64,000 nucleotides of DNA from Steroidobacteraceae bacterium (GTDB lineage: Bacteria; Pseudomonadota; Gammaproteobacteria; Steroidobacterales; Steroidobacteraceae): the NCBI GenBank assembly GCA_019634895.1, contig JAHCAM010000002.1, positions 124,001 through 188,000 on the forward strand, read 5' to 3'. Below are positions 1 to 8,924 of the stretch, piece by piece (positions within the stretch are counted from its first letter, which is position 1; every line of letters begins with the position of its first letter). Made by a program: the position numbers and the translations under genes. The notes under the pieces were generated by a model. That model was not told the origin of the DNA. It ran no database searches and saw only the letters and a list, made by a program, of their open reading frames with translations.

Positions 1-1064
1 TTGGCGTGCTTGCTTTCGCCCGGGCCGTTGACCACGCAGCCCATGACCGCGACCGTCATGGTCTCGGCGCCGACGTAGTCGCGCCGCCACTCCGGCATGC
101 GCCCGCGCACGTGGTCCTGGATGCGCTGCGCCAGTTCCTGGAAATAGCTGCTGGTCGTGCGGCCGCAGCCCGGGCAGGCGACCACGCGCGGCGCGAAGGC
201 GCGGAGCCCGAGGCTCTGCAGGATTTCCTGCGCGACGCGCACCTCCTGGCGGCGGTCGCCGCCGGGCTCGGGCGTCAGCGACACGCGGATGGTGTCGCCG
301 ATGCCTTCCTGCAGCAGCACGGCGATGGCCGCGGTCGAGGACACGATGCCCTTGGCGCCCATGCCGGCCTCGGTGAGGCCGAGGTGCAGCGGGTACTGCG
401 AGCGCGCCGCCAGCGCGCGGTAGATCCCGATCAGGTCCTGCACGCCGCTGACCTTGGCGCTGATGACGATGCGTTCATGCGGCAGCCCGAGCTGCTCCGC
501 CCGCGCGGCGCTGCCGAGGGCCGACTGCACGGTCGCCTCGCGCAGCACCTCGAGCGCATCCGCGGGTTCCGCCAGCTTCGAGTTCTCGTCCATCAGGCGG
601 GTGAGCAGGTCCTGGTCGAGGCTGCCCCAGTTGACGCCGATGCGCACCGGCTTGCCGTGGCGGCAGGCGGTCTCGACCATGGCCGCGAACTGCGGGTCAC
701 GCTTGCTGCCGCGGCCGACGTTGCCAGGGTTGATGCGGTACTTGGCCAGCGTCTCCGCGCAGGCCGGGTGTGCGGCCAGCAGCTTGTGGCCGTTGAAGTG
801 GAAGTCGCCCACCAGCGGCACGTCGCAGCCTGCGGCGGCGAGGCGGTCGCGGATGTGCGGCACCGCCGCCGCGGCCTCGTCGGTGTTGACCGTGACGCGC
901 ACGACTTCGGAGCCGGCCTCCGCGAGCTCGCGCACCTGGCGCGCAGTCGCCTCCACGTCGGCCGTGTCGGTGTTGGTCATGGACTGCACCACCACCGGGG
1001 CGCCGCCACCCACGGTGACGGCGCCGATGCGGACCGCGACCGTTTTGCGCCGCTGCCCGATCAA
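1..1064 (-). CDS. ispG: 4-hydroxy-3-methylbut-2-enyl diphosphate synthase (partial, 3' end outside window)
   Basis: IspG (GcpE) makes HMBPP from methylerythritol cyclodiphosphate in the MEP isoprenoid pathway, using a [4Fe-4S] cluster. Reading the minus strand gives an N-terminal segment [17 protein letters not shown], the family's VQSMTNTDT, then RINPGNVG and GVNWGSLDQ of the TIM barrel. Near the window edge come ACPGCGRT (two cluster cysteines) and [12 protein letters not shown] (third cysteine and the GPGE motif). Only the last few dozen residues are missing. The start is probably TTG at 1064: its TTGA overlaps the TGA stop of the upstream DUF885 gene by 4 bases, which suggests translational coupling. 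No better ATG lies near the conserved N-terminus. The family assignment is secure; the start codon is an inference. Confidence 0.93.
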   Translation of the reverse strand, partial: MIGQRRKTVAVRIGAVTVGGGAPVVVQSMTNTDTADVEATARQVRELAEAGSEVVRVTVNTDEAAAAVPHIRDRLAAAGCDVPLVGDFHFNGHKLLAAHPACAETLAKYRINPGNVGRGSKRDPQFAAMVETACRHGKPVRIGVNWGSLDQDLLTRLMDENSKLAEPADALEVLREATVQSALGSAARAEQLGLPHERIVISAKVSGVQDLIGIYRALAARSQYPLHLGLTEAGMGAKGIVSSTAAIAVLLQEGIGDTIRVSLTPEPGGDRRQEVRVAQEILQSLGLRAFAPRVVACPGCGRTTSSYFQELAQRIQDHVRGRMPEWRRDYVGAETMTVAVMGCVVNGPGESKHA

Positions 1065-2821
1065 GGCTGCCGTCGGCTCCGGATCCAGTCGTCCACGGTG
1101 CGTTCAAGGATGTCGAGCGGCACCGCGCCGGTCGCAAGGATCGTGTCGTGGAAGGCGCGGATGTCGAAGTTCTCGCCCAGCGCCTTCGTCGCCCGCTCGC
1201 GCAGCTCGAGGATCTTGAGCTGGCCGATCTTGTACGCCAGCGCCTGGCCCGGCCAGGCGATGTAGCGGTCGATCTCGTTGATGATGTCCGCCTCGGTCTT
1301 GGCGGCGTTCGCGAGGAAGTAGTCGATCGCCTGCTGGCGGGTCCAGCCCATGTGATGGATGCCGGTGTCCACCACCAGGCGCACGGCGCGCCACTGGTCG
1401 TAGGTCAGCTGGCCGAAGCGCGAGTACGGATCCTTGTACAGGCCGAGGTCGTAGCCGAGCCGCTCGGAATAGAGCGCCCAGCCCTCGACGTAGGCCGTGA
1501 AGCTCGAGAACCGGCGGAACTTCGGCAGGTCGGTCTGTTCCTGCGCGAGGGCGATCTGCAGGTGATGCCCCGGCGCCGCCTCGTGCACCGTCAACACCTC
1601 CATCTCGTACTTGGGCCGCACCTCGGGCCGGTACAGGTTGACGTAGTAGTAGCCGGGCCGCGTGCCATCCACCGACGGGCCGCTGTAATAGGCCGTGGTC
1701 GTGTTCGGCGCGCTGGTATCCGGGATCGGGCGCAGGCCGAAGGGCGTGCGGTAGAGCCTGCCGAACAGCCGCGGCAGTTCCGGGTCGATGACCTTGGTGA
1801 TGTAGGCGTAGGCGCGGAACAGCTCGTCGCCGGTCTGGTAGTAGAACTGCGGGTCGGTGCGCAGGAACTCGAAGAACTCGGCGAGGCTGCCCTTGAAGCC
1901 CACTTCGTCCATGACCTGCTGCATCTCGGCGCGGTTGCGCGCGACCTCGGCGAGGCCGATCTCGTGGATCTGCTCGGGCGTCAGCGAGGTGGTGGTGTGG
2001 AAGCGCGCGCGGTTCGCATACAGGCCGCGGCCGTCGGGCGTGTCCCAGATGCCGACGCTGTCGCGGCTGGCGGGCAGGTAGTCGTGGCCGAACGCCGAGG
2101 CGAAACGGCGGTATGCGGGCACCACCGACTCCGCGATCACCTTGCGCGCCGCCGCGGTCAGGCGCTCACGCTCTGCCGGGGCAATCGCATCGGGATACTG
2201 CTGGAACCGCTTGAAGAAGGGGCTGTCCTCCGGCCGGTCCACGACCTGCATCGCAAGCTGCGGCACCACGCGATCCATGATCACGCGCGGCTGGGTGCGG
2301 CCCTCCGCTGCCGCCTGACGCAGCAGGTCGGCGTACTGCTCGAGGTACGCCGGCAGGGCCTGCATGCGCCGCAGCCAGGTGTCGAAGTCGCCGGCGGTCT
2401 CGAAGGGCATCAGCTCGGCGGTCTCGTTGAGCGACTGCGGTCCCTCGCGCGCCCGGATGCTGTAGTACTCGAGCCCGAAGGGACGGGCGGCCACGCGCTC
2501 CTCGTAGCGGCGCCGGAACAGGTCATAGTTCAGCTGTTCGCCGGGCGGCAGGGCGGCGCGCGGGAAGCGCTCGAGTTCCGCGAGCACGCGCGCATCGGCG
2601 GCGTCGCGTGCCTGCCGGGCGGCCAGCGAGATGTCCGGCCAGCGGTCGTTGTAGCGCCGGTCGCCGCGATAGGTCGCGAGCAGGGGATTGTCGGCCAGGT
2701 CGCGCTCCCATTCGCGCTCGAACAGGGCATGCAGCTCGGCGGTGGCGTCGGCAGCCGCCTGGGGCGGAGCCAGCAGGGCCGCGGCCAGCAGGGCGATCGG
2801 CAGTGCGGGCAGTCGGGGCAT
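1061..2821 (-). CDS. DUF885 family secreted metallopeptidase-like protein
   Basis: This is a 586-residue exported protein of the DUF885 family, widespread in proteobacteria and thought to be a zinc-dependent peptidase. A signal peptide covers about residues 1-24 ([18 protein letters not shown]). The putative zinc site [12 protein letters not shown] is intact, followed by [11 protein letters not shown] and the C-terminal [15 protein letters not shown] block, so all family landmarks are present at normal length. The stop codon overlaps the TTG start of ispG, so the two are probably one transcript although their functions are unrelated. A TATAGT hexamer on the minus strand near 2856-2861 could be its -10 element. 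Substrate unknown. A paralogue that has lost the HEAxPGHH motif lies at 19686-21344. Confidence 0.85.
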   Translation of the reverse strand: MPRLPALPIALLAAALLAPPQAAADATAELHALFEREWERDLADNPLLATYRGDRRYNDRWPDISLAARQARDAADARVLAELERFPRAALPPGEQLNYDLFRRRYEERVAARPFGLEYYSIRAREGPQSLNETAELMPFETAGDFDTWLRRMQALPAYLEQYADLLRQAAAEGRTQPRVIMDRVVPQLAMQVVDRPEDSPFFKRFQQYPDAIAPAERERLTAAARKVIAESVVPAYRRFASAFGHDYLPASRDSVGIWDTPDGRGLYANRARFHTTTSLTPEQIHEIGLAEVARNRAEMQQVMDEVGFKGSLAEFFEFLRTDPQFYYQTGDELFRAYAYITKVIDPELPRLFGRLYRTPFGLRPIPDTSAPNTTTAYYSGPSVDGTRPGYYYVNLYRPEVRPKYEMEVLTVHEAAPGHHLQIALAQEQTDLPKFRRFSSFTAYVEGWALYSERLGYDLGLYKDPYSRFGQLTYDQWRAVRLVVDTGIHHMGWTRQQAIDYFLANAAKTEADIINEIDRYIAWPGQALAYKIGQLKILELRERATKALGENFDIRAFHDTILATGAVPLDILERTVDDWIRSRRQP

Positions 2822-2863
2822 CGTCGGAACTCCCGGGGGGTCGGACGGAGGGCGACTATACCC

Positions 2864-2891
2864 TGTGCCCGCCGGCGCTTTCCGCTAGAAT
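2864..2891 (+). promoter_or_regulatory. candidate sigma-70 promoter of the gcv operon
   Basis: TAGAAT at 2886-2891 differs from the -10 consensus at one base. A poor -35 match (TGTGCC) lies 16 bases upstream. Initiation about 7 bases downstream would begin the transcript just ahead of the glycine riboswitch. The placement fits well, but the -35 match is weak. Confidence 0.45.
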
Positions 2892-2904
2892 CGGGCGGTC
2901 GCGA

Positions 2905-3085
2905 AGAGGTCCTGCCGGAGAGTCCGCGCAAGGCGCGGCGCCGAAGGCGCAACCCGCCCGGAAACGCTCAGGCACCCGGACGGCAGGAACTGGCGAACTC
3001 TGGAGAGCGGCCCTTGCGGGCCCACCGAAGGGGAGCGGCCCCGGGGACGGACCCGGTACCCAATCTCTCAGGTTTCAGGACAGAG
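2905..3085 (+). promoter_or_regulatory. tandem glycine riboswitch (gcvT motif)
   Basis: Two glycine aptamers lie head to tail. Aptamer 1 shows GCCGGAGAGTCC (about 2914-2925), GCGCCGAAGGCGCAA (2938-2952) and ACGCTCAGGC (2964-2973). Aptamer 2 shows CTCTGGAGAGC (2998-3008), CACCGAAGGGGAGC (3022-3035) and ATCTCTCAGG (3063-3072). These are the GGAGAG / CCGAAGG / CTCAGG landmarks of the class, each followed by a GGAC-type closing segment. Directly downstream is an intrinsic terminator and then gcvT, the classical arrangement in which glycine binding lets transcription enter the glycine cleavage operon. Confidence 0.95.
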
Positions 3086-3118
3086 GGGCGGCGGGCCTGG
3101 GGCCCGCCGCCCTTTTTT
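3086..3118 (+). terminator. intrinsic terminator, expression platform of the glycine riboswitch
   Basis: A perfect 11-bp GC stem (GGCGGCGGGCC at 3087-3097 with GGCCCGCCGCC at 3101-3111) has a 3-base loop and is followed by six T residues (3113-3118). One further G-C pair can close the base. It sits between the second aptamer and the gcvT start, so it is most likely the glycine-controlled switch. Confidence 0.9.
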
Positions 3119-3169
3119 CGCATGGCGCGCGCTGCGCGCGCCACGCCGGCTGCGCGGAGCTTCCCTGGC

Positions 3170-4258
3170 ATGGGACGACGGACACCGCTTTACGACCAGC
3201 ACACGGCCGCCGGCGCGCGGACCGTGGACTTCGGCGGCTGGGACATGCCGGTCGACTACGGTTCGCAGATCGAGGAGCACCACGCGGTGCGCCGCGACGC
3301 GGGCATGTTCGACGTCTCCCACATGTGCGCGGTGGACCTGCGCGGCAACGGTGCGCGGGCCCTGCTGCTGCGCCTGCTCGCCAACGACGTCGGCCGGCTC
3401 ACCGCGCCTGGCAAGGCGCTCTACAGCTGCATGCTGCGCCCCGACGGCGGGGTCATCGACGACCTGATCGCCTGCTACCTCGACGAGAAGTGGTTCCGCG
3501 TGGTGGTCAACGCCGGCACCGCGGACAAGGACCTCGCCTGGATCCGGGAGCACGCGAAGCAGATCGGCGTCGCCGTGGTCGCGCGCCGCGACCTGGCGAT
3601 GATCGCGGTGCAGGGACCGCAGGCGCGCGCCAGGACCGGGCCGCTGTTGCCCGCGGCCTGCCGCCAGGCGGCGTCCGCGCTCGGGATCTTCTTCGGCGCG
3701 CCTTGTGACGAATGGTTCGTCTCCCGCACCGGGTATACCGGCGAGGATGGCTACGAAATCGCGCTGCCCGCGGAGGAGGCGCCGGCATTCTGGCAGGCGC
3801 TGCAGTCCGCCGGCGTGCGTCCCTGCGGCCTCGGCGCGCGCGATACGCTCCGGCTCGAGGCCGGCATGAATCTCTATGGCAGCGACATGGACGAAACCGT
3901 CTCGCCGCTCGAGTCGGGCCTCGCCTGGACCGTCGTGCTGGAGGGCAACCGCGACTTCGTCGGCAAGGAGGCGCTGGTCGCGCAGAAGGCGGCCGGCGTC
4001 GCCCGCAAGCTCACGGGCCTGCTGCTGCTCGAGCGCGGCGTGCTGCGCTCGCACCAGAAGGTGCTGGCCGGCGCCGCCGGCGAGGGCGAGATCACCAGCG
4101 GGACCTTCTCGCCGACGCTGGAGCGCTCGATCGGGCTCGCGCGGCTGCCCGCGGCGGCCGCCGGCCAGGTCGAGGTGGACATCCGCGGCAGGCGCCTGCC
4201 GGCAAGAATCGTCAAGCCGCCGTTCGTCAGGAACGGCCGCGCGCTGATTGAACTCTGA
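3170..4258 (+). CDS. gcvT: glycine cleavage system T protein (aminomethyltransferase)
   Basis: GcvT transfers the methylene group from the aminomethyl-lipoyl H protein to tetrahydrofolate, releasing ammonia. The 362-residue product begins [11 protein letters not shown], continues with [20 protein letters not shown], and carries the folate-site block [16 protein letters not shown] in the C-terminal half. This matches the family in length and order. The ATG at 3170 is chosen because it matches the family N-terminus and has GGAG 10 bases upstream; an in-frame ATG at 3122 would fall immediately after the terminator stem. It is the first gene of a four-gene cleavage operon under glycine riboswitch control. 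Confidence 0.96.
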   Translation: MGRRTPLYDQHTAAGARTVDFGGWDMPVDYGSQIEEHHAVRRDAGMFDVSHMCAVDLRGNGARALLLRLLANDVGRLTAPGKALYSCMLRPDGGVIDDLIACYLDEKWFRVVVNAGTADKDLAWIREHAKQIGVAVVARRDLAMIAVQGPQARARTGPLLPAACRQAASALGIFFGAPCDEWFVSRTGYTGEDGYEIALPAEEAPAFWQALQSAGVRPCGLGARDTLRLEAGMNLYGSDMDETVSPLESGLAWTVVLEGNRDFVGKEALVAQKAAGVARKLTGLLLLERGVLRSHQKVLAGAAGEGEITSGTFSPTLERSIGLARLPAAAAGQVEVDIRGRRLPARIVKPPFVRNGRALIEL

Positions 4259-4271
4259 GACGGAGAACCGC

Positions 4272-4661
4272 ATGAGCCAGATTCCCGCCGACCTGCGCTA
4301 CACGAAGAGCCACGAATGGGTGCGCACGCTGCCGGACGGCAGCGTGGAGATCGGCATCACCGACCACGCGCAGCATTCGCTCGGCGACATGGTCTTTGTC
4401 GAGGTGCCGGAGGCCGGGCGCAAGCTCGCGGCCGGCGACGCCTGCGCCGTGGTCGAGTCGGTCAAGGCGGCATCCGACGTCTACAGCCCGGTGGCCGGCG
4501 AGGTGATCGCGGGCAATGCCGAGCTCGCGACCCGGCCGGAACTGATCAACCAGGATCCCTACGGGCAGGGCTGGATCATGCGCCTGAAGCCGGCGGCGGC
4601 CGGCGCCGGCGGCCTGCTCGATGCCACCGCCTATGCGGCGGAAGTCGCGGCTGCCGGCTGA
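4272..4661 (+). CDS. gcvH: glycine cleavage system H protein
   Basis: GcvH is the lipoyl carrier that shuttles the aminomethyl intermediate between the P, T and L proteins. The 129-residue product starts MSQIPADLRYTKSHEWVR, which is the family N-terminus. The lipoylation site is Lys65 in VESVKAASDVYSP, and the C-terminal GWIMRLKP strand follows. ATG 4272 has GGAG 7-10 bases upstream; an in-frame ATG at 4248 inside the end of gcvT is less likely. The gap to gcvT is 13 bases and to gcvPA 1 base. Confidence 0.96.
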   Translation: MSQIPADLRYTKSHEWVRTLPDGSVEIGITDHAQHSLGDMVFVEVPEAGRKLAAGDACAVVESVKAASDVYSPVAGEVIAGNAELATRPELINQDPYGQGWIMRLKPAAAGAGGLLDATAYAAEVAAAG

Positions 4662-4662
4662 C

Positions 4663-6036
4663 ATGCCCTACATCCCGCACACCGCCGCCGACGTTCGCGC
4701 CATGCTCGGGCGCATCGGCGTCGAGCGGATCGAAGACCTGTTCGACGAGATCCCGAGGGCGCTCAGGGTGGATGCGCTGCCGGGCGTTCCCCCGGCACTC
4801 AGCGAGATGGAAGTGAGCCGGCTGGCGGCGGAACTCGCCGCCCGCGACGGGCGGCGCCTCAACTTCATCGGCGCCGGCGCCTACGAGCACCACATCCCGG
4901 CGCCGGTCTGGCAGCTGGTGACCCGCGGCGAGATCTACAGCGCCTATACGCCGTACCAGGCCGAGGCGAGCCAGGGCACGCTGCAGATCATGTACGAGTA
5001 CCAGTCCATGATCGCGGCGCTGACCGGCATGGACGTCTCCAACGCCTCGCTGTACGACGGCGCCTCCGCGCTCGCCGAGGCCTGCCTGATGGCGGTGCGC
5101 GCGCACCGCCGTTCGCGGTCGGCGCGGATCCTGATGCCGGTGACGGTCAACCCGGCCTGGCGCAGGGCCGCGCGCGCGATCACCGAGGGGCAGGGGATCG
5201 TCATCGACGAGCTGCCCTACGACCCGGCCCGCGGCATCACCGACCCGAAGGCGCTGGAAGGCCATGCGGGCACCGACCTGACCGCACTGGTGGTGCCGCA
5301 GCCCAACTTCTTCGGCCAGCTCGAGGACGCCGATGCGCTCACGCGGTGGGCGCACGCGAACGGCGCGCTGGTGATCGGCGCGGTGAACCCGGTCGCGCTC
5401 GCGCTCATCGCCCCGCCCGGCGAATGGGGCGAGGGCGGCGCCGACATCGCGGTCGGCGACGCGCAGCCCTTTGGCGTGCCGTTGTCCTCCGGCGGCCCGT
5501 ACGTCGGCTTCATGGCGAGCCGCATGGAGCACGTGCGCCAGATGCCCGGCCGGATCGCCGGGCGCACCGTGGACGCGGACGGCAGGACCGGCTACACGCT
5601 GACGCTGCAGGCGCGCGAGCAGCACATCCGCCGCGGCAAGGCGACCTCCAACATCTGCACCAACCAGGGCCTGCTGATGTCGGCCGCGACCATCCACCTG
5701 GCGCTGCTCGGGCCGGTTGGGCTCGAGCGGGTGGCGGACGCCTGCTTGGCGCGGACGGCGGAGCTGGTGTCAGCGCTGACGAGTATCGGCGCGATACGTT
5801 GTGCCTTCGCAGGACCGCGATTCCACGAGGCGGTGCTGCTGCTCGACCGGCCCGTGGCGCCGCTGCTGGAGGCGCTGGCGTCCGACGGCATCGTCGGCGG
5901 CCACGACCTGTCGCGCGATTACCCGGAGCTCGGCCATGCGCTGCTGGTGTGCGCGACCGAGACCCGCACGGCCGCCGACATCGAGCGCTATGCGGTGTCG
6001 CTCGGGCGGCTGCTCGGCCGCGCCGCCGCGGCCTGA
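4663..6036 (+). CDS. gcvPA: glycine dehydrogenase (decarboxylating) subunit 1
   Basis: This is the N-terminal half of the split P protein, which decarboxylates glycine and passes the aminomethyl group to GcvH as a heterotetramer with GcvPB. The 457-residue product starts [15 protein letters not shown]. It contains [29 protein letters not shown], the SGGPYVGFM segment and [11 protein letters not shown], all characteristic of this subunit. The start lies one base after the gcvH stop. E. coli uses a single fused gcvP instead; the two-subunit form is common in other bacteria and archaea. Confidence 0.95.
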   Translation: MPYIPHTAADVRAMLGRIGVERIEDLFDEIPRALRVDALPGVPPALSEMEVSRLAAELAARDGRRLNFIGAGAYEHHIPAPVWQLVTRGEIYSAYTPYQAEASQGTLQIMYEYQSMIAALTGMDVSNASLYDGASALAEACLMAVRAHRRSRSARILMPVTVNPAWRRAARAITEGQGIVIDELPYDPARGITDPKALEGHAGTDLTALVVPQPNFFGQLEDADALTRWAHANGALVIGAVNPVALALIAPPGEWGEGGADIAVGDAQPFGVPLSSGGPYVGFMASRMEHVRQMPGRIAGRTVDADGRTGYTLTLQAREQHIRRGKATSNICTNQGLLMSAATIHLALLGPVGLERVADACLARTAELVSALTSIGAIRCAFAGPRFHEAVLLLDRPVAPLLEALASDGIVGGHDLSRDYPELGHALLVCATETRTAADIERYAVSLGRLLGRAAAA

Positions 6037-6047
6037 GGGAACCGACG

Positions 6048-7511
6048 ATGAAGAAGCCCGAACCGCTGATCTTCGAGCTGTCGCAGCCGGGCCGCGGCGC
6101 GACCGCCCAGCATCCACCCGGCGTGACGGCAGAGCTGCCGCAGCGGCTCCGCCGCCGCAGCCGCCTGCCGCTGCCCGAGGTCTCCGAGCTGCAGGCGGTG
6201 CGTCATTACACGCGCCTGTCGCAGATGAACTTCGGCATCGACACGCAGTTCTACCCGCTCGGCTCCTGCACGATGAAGTACAACCCGCGGATCTGCAATT
6301 CGCTGGCGCTGCTGCCGGAGTTCCTGGGCCGGCACCCGCTGGCGCCGGCCTCAACCGGGCAGGGATTCATGTCCTGCCTGTTCGAGCTGCAGGAGATGCT
6401 GCGCCAGGTCACCGGCATGGCCGCGGTGTCGCTGACGCCGATGGCGGGCGCCCAGGGCGAGTTCGCCGGGGTGGCGATGATCCGCGCCTACCACCGCGCG
6501 CGCGGCGACACCGCCCGCAACGAGATCATCGTGCCGGACGCGGCGCACGGCACCAATCCCGCGACCGCCTCGATGTGCGGCATGAAGGTGCGCGAGATCG
6601 CCTCGCGGCCCGACGGCGACGTGGACCTCGCGGCGCTGGATGCGGCGCTGTCGGGCGCCACCGCAGGCATCATGCTGACCAACCCGAGCACGCTCGGCGT
6701 GTTCGAGCGCAACATCGTCGAGATCGAGAGGAGGGTGCACGCGGCGGGCGGGCTGCTCTACTACGACGGCGCCAACCTGAACGCGATCCTCGGCAAGGTG
6801 CGGCCCGGCGACATGGGCTTCGACGTCATCCACATGAACCTGCACAAGACCTTTTCGACGCCGCACGGCGGCGGCGGTCCGGGCTCCGGCGCGGTCGGCG
6901 TCGGCCCGCGCCTCGCGCCCTACATGCCGGTGCCGGTCGTGTCGAAGGACGACGGGCGCTACCGCTGGCTCGACGAGCGCGACCTGCCGCAGTCCATCGG
7001 CCGGCTGTCGGGCTTCATGGGCAATTCCGGCGTGCTGCTGCGCGCCTGGGTCTACATGCGCATCCTCGGGGCCGAGGGCATGCGCCGGGTGGCGGAGTAC
7101 TCGACGCTGAACGCCAACTACCTGCTGGCGCGCCTGGTCGAGGCCGGCTTCGACGCGGCCTACCCGGGGCGGCGCGCGAGCCACGAGTTCATCATCACGC
7201 TCAAGCGCCAGGCGCGCGAGACCGGCGCCAACGCGATGGACTTCGCCAAGCGGCTGCTCGACCATGGCTACCACGCGCCCACCACCTATTTCCCGCTGCT
7301 GGTGCCGGAATGCCTGCTGATCGAGCCGACCGAGACCGAGACCCGGGAGGAACTGGACGGCTTCGTCGAGGCGATGGCGGCGATCCTGCGCGAGGCCGCA
7401 GCCGACGCCGCCACGCTCAAGGGCGCGCCCTACACGCTGCCGGTGCGCCGCCTCGACGACGTGCGCGCGGCGCGCCAGCTCGACGTCGCCTGGAAGCCCG
7501 CCGCGGCATGA
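6048..7511 (+). CDS. gcvPB: glycine dehydrogenase (decarboxylating) subunit 2
   Basis: This is the C-terminal, pyridoxal-phosphate-binding half of the split P protein. The 487-residue product has [31 protein letters not shown] and the cofactor lysine (about Lys267) in [17 protein letters not shown]. It is 11 bases downstream of gcvPA and is the last obvious gene of the riboswitch-controlled operon. No terminator was seen in the 115 bases before dgkA, so read-through is possible. Confidence 0.96.
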   Translation: MKKPEPLIFELSQPGRGATAQHPPGVTAELPQRLRRRSRLPLPEVSELQAVRHYTRLSQMNFGIDTQFYPLGSCTMKYNPRICNSLALLPEFLGRHPLAPASTGQGFMSCLFELQEMLRQVTGMAAVSLTPMAGAQGEFAGVAMIRAYHRARGDTARNEIIVPDAAHGTNPATASMCGMKVREIASRPDGDVDLAALDAALSGATAGIMLTNPSTLGVFERNIVEIERRVHAAGGLLYYDGANLNAILGKVRPGDMGFDVIHMNLHKTFSTPHGGGGPGSGAVGVGPRLAPYMPVPVVSKDDGRYRWLDERDLPQSIGRLSGFMGNSGVLLRAWVYMRILGAEGMRRVAEYSTLNANYLLARLVEAGFDAAYPGRRASHEFIITLKRQARETGANAMDFAKRLLDHGYHAPTTYFPLLVPECLLIEPTETETREELDGFVEAMAAILREAAADAATLKGAPYTLPVRRLDDVRAARQLDVAWKPAAA

Positions 7512-7626
7512 GCCTGCATTGCCCGTTCGGCAGCGAACTCGCACCATGCACGCGGCCGGGACTGCTGCTCGCTCGCGCCGCCGGATACCGCGCGCGCCCG
7601 TGGCAGCCGCCGCCGAAAGTGCGCCG

Positions 7627-8001
7627 ATGAGCGGGCGGCCGGACAAGAAGGTCGGGCCTGCGCGCCTCGCGCGCGCTTTCGGCAGCACCTGGCGCGGGTT
7701 CCGGGCCGCCTGGCGCGAGGAAGAGGCTTTCCGCCAGGAATGCGCCCTGGCGGCGGTCGTGCTGCCGCTCGGCCTGTGGCTCGGCAATGACGGTGTCGAG
7801 CGCGCGCTGCTGATCGGGCCGATGCTGTTCGTGCTCGCCATCGAGCTCGTCAACAGCGCGATCGAGGCCACCGTGGACCGCATCGGCGTGGAACGCCATC
7901 CGCTCTCCGGCATCGCCAAGGAACTCGGCTCGGCCGCGGTGTTCGTGGCCTTCACCCTGCTCGCGGCCAACTGGCTGCTGGTGCTCGCATGGCCGCGCTG
8001 A
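7627..8001 (+). CDS. dgkA: diacylglycerol kinase, prokaryotic DgkA type
   Basis: This small integral membrane kinase phosphorylates diacylglycerol to phosphatidate, recycling lipid released by glycan synthesis. The 124-residue product has the usual length, three predicted membrane helices, the EEEAFRQE surface helix and the signature ELVNSAIEATVDRI with catalytic and metal-binding acidic residues. ATG 7627 gives the family N-terminus (MSGRPDKKVG). Upstream in-frame starts from 7519 would add an atypical arginine/alanine tail. Its 3' end overlaps the next gene by 13 bases. Confidence 0.92.
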   Translation: MSGRPDKKVGPARLARAFGSTWRGFRAAWREEEAFRQECALAAVVLPLGLWLGNDGVERALLIGPMLFVLAIELVNSAIEATVDRIGVERHPLSGIAKELGSAAVFVAFTLLAANWLLVLAWPR

Positions 8002-8924
8002 TCTGCGGCTCGCTCGCCTACGACACGGTGATGGTCTACCCGGGCCGCTTCCGCGACCACATCCTGCCCGACCAGATCCACCTGCTGAACGTCTCGTTCA
8101 TGGTGCCGACGCTGCGGCGGTACTTCGGCGGCTGCGCCGGCAACATCGCCTACAACCTGCGCCTGCTCGAGACGCCGGGCCACGCCATGGGCGCCGTCGG
8201 TCACGACTTCGGGCCGTACCGCCAGTGGATGGTCGACAACAGCATGTCGCTCGCCCACGTCCACGAGATCGAGGGCGAGTACACGGCCCAGGCCTACATC
8301 ACCACCGACCTCGACGCCAACCAGCTGACCGCATTCCACCCGGGCGCGATGAACCACTCCTGGCGGCTCGAGGTGCCGGTGGACGGCAGCATCACGATCG
8401 GCGTGCTTGCGCCCGACGGCCGCGACGGGATGATCGCGCACGCCGAGCAGTTCGCCGCGGCCGGCATCCCGTTCGTGTTCGACCCGGGCCAGGCGATGAC
8501 GCTGTTCAGCGGCGACGAACTCGAGGCATTCGTCAGGCGCGCGTCGTGGGTGACGGTCAACGACTACGAGGCGCAGTTGCTGCAGGAGCGCACCGGCCTG
8601 TCGACCGCCGACATCGCCGCGCGCGTGAAGGCCTACATCGTCACCCAGGGCGGCCAGGGCTCGGTGGTCCACGCCGGCGGCCGGCACATCGGGATACCCG
8701 CGGTGCGCGTGGGCGAGGTGGTGGACCCGACCGGCTGCGGCGACGCCTACCGCGCGGGCCTGCTCTACGGGCTCGCACGCCACCTGGACTGGGAGACCGC
8801 GGGCCGCGTCGCCTCGCTGATGGGCGCGATCAAGATCGCGATCGTCGGCACCCAGCACCACCGCTTCACCATGGACGAATTCCAGGAGCGCTTCCATGAC
8901 GCGTTCGGCTACCGGCTGGGCTAG
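7989..8924 (+). CDS. PfkB-family carbohydrate kinase, adenosine kinase-like
   Basis: This is a 311-residue ribokinase-fold kinase. The N-terminal substrate-binding region is present (CGSLAYDTVM, FGGCAGNIAYNLRLL). The C-terminal PfkB signature DPTGCGDAYRAGLLYGL carries the catalytic aspartate and anion hole. Similar bacterial proteins are usually called adenosine kinase or ribokinase-like, so the phosphate acceptor is probably a nucleoside or sugar, but specificity cannot be read from the sequence. The gene overlaps dgkA at its start (13 bases) and the HtrA-like gene at its end (29 bases), which suggests a single transcript. Confidence 0.85.
   Translation: MAALICGSLAYDTVMVYPGRFRDHILPDQIHLLNVSFMVPTLRRYFGGCAGNIAYNLRLLETPGHAMGAVGHDFGPYRQWMVDNSMSLAHVHEIEGEYTAQAYITTDLDANQLTAFHPGAMNHSWRLEVPVDGSITIGVLAPDGRDGMIAHAEQFAAAGIPFVFDPGQAMTLFSGDELEAFVRRASWVTVNDYEAQLLQERTGLSTADIAARVKAYIVTQGGQGSVVHAGGRHIGIPAVRVGEVVDPTGCGDAYRAGLLYGLARHLDWETAGRVASLMGAIKIAIVGTQHHRFTMDEFQERFHDAFGYRLG

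Noticed and set aside
1148..4258. A 1036-residue plus-strand open frame
   Set aside because: Everything before 3170 is antisense to DUF885 or runs through the riboswitch; only the gcvT part has family sequence and a ribosome site.
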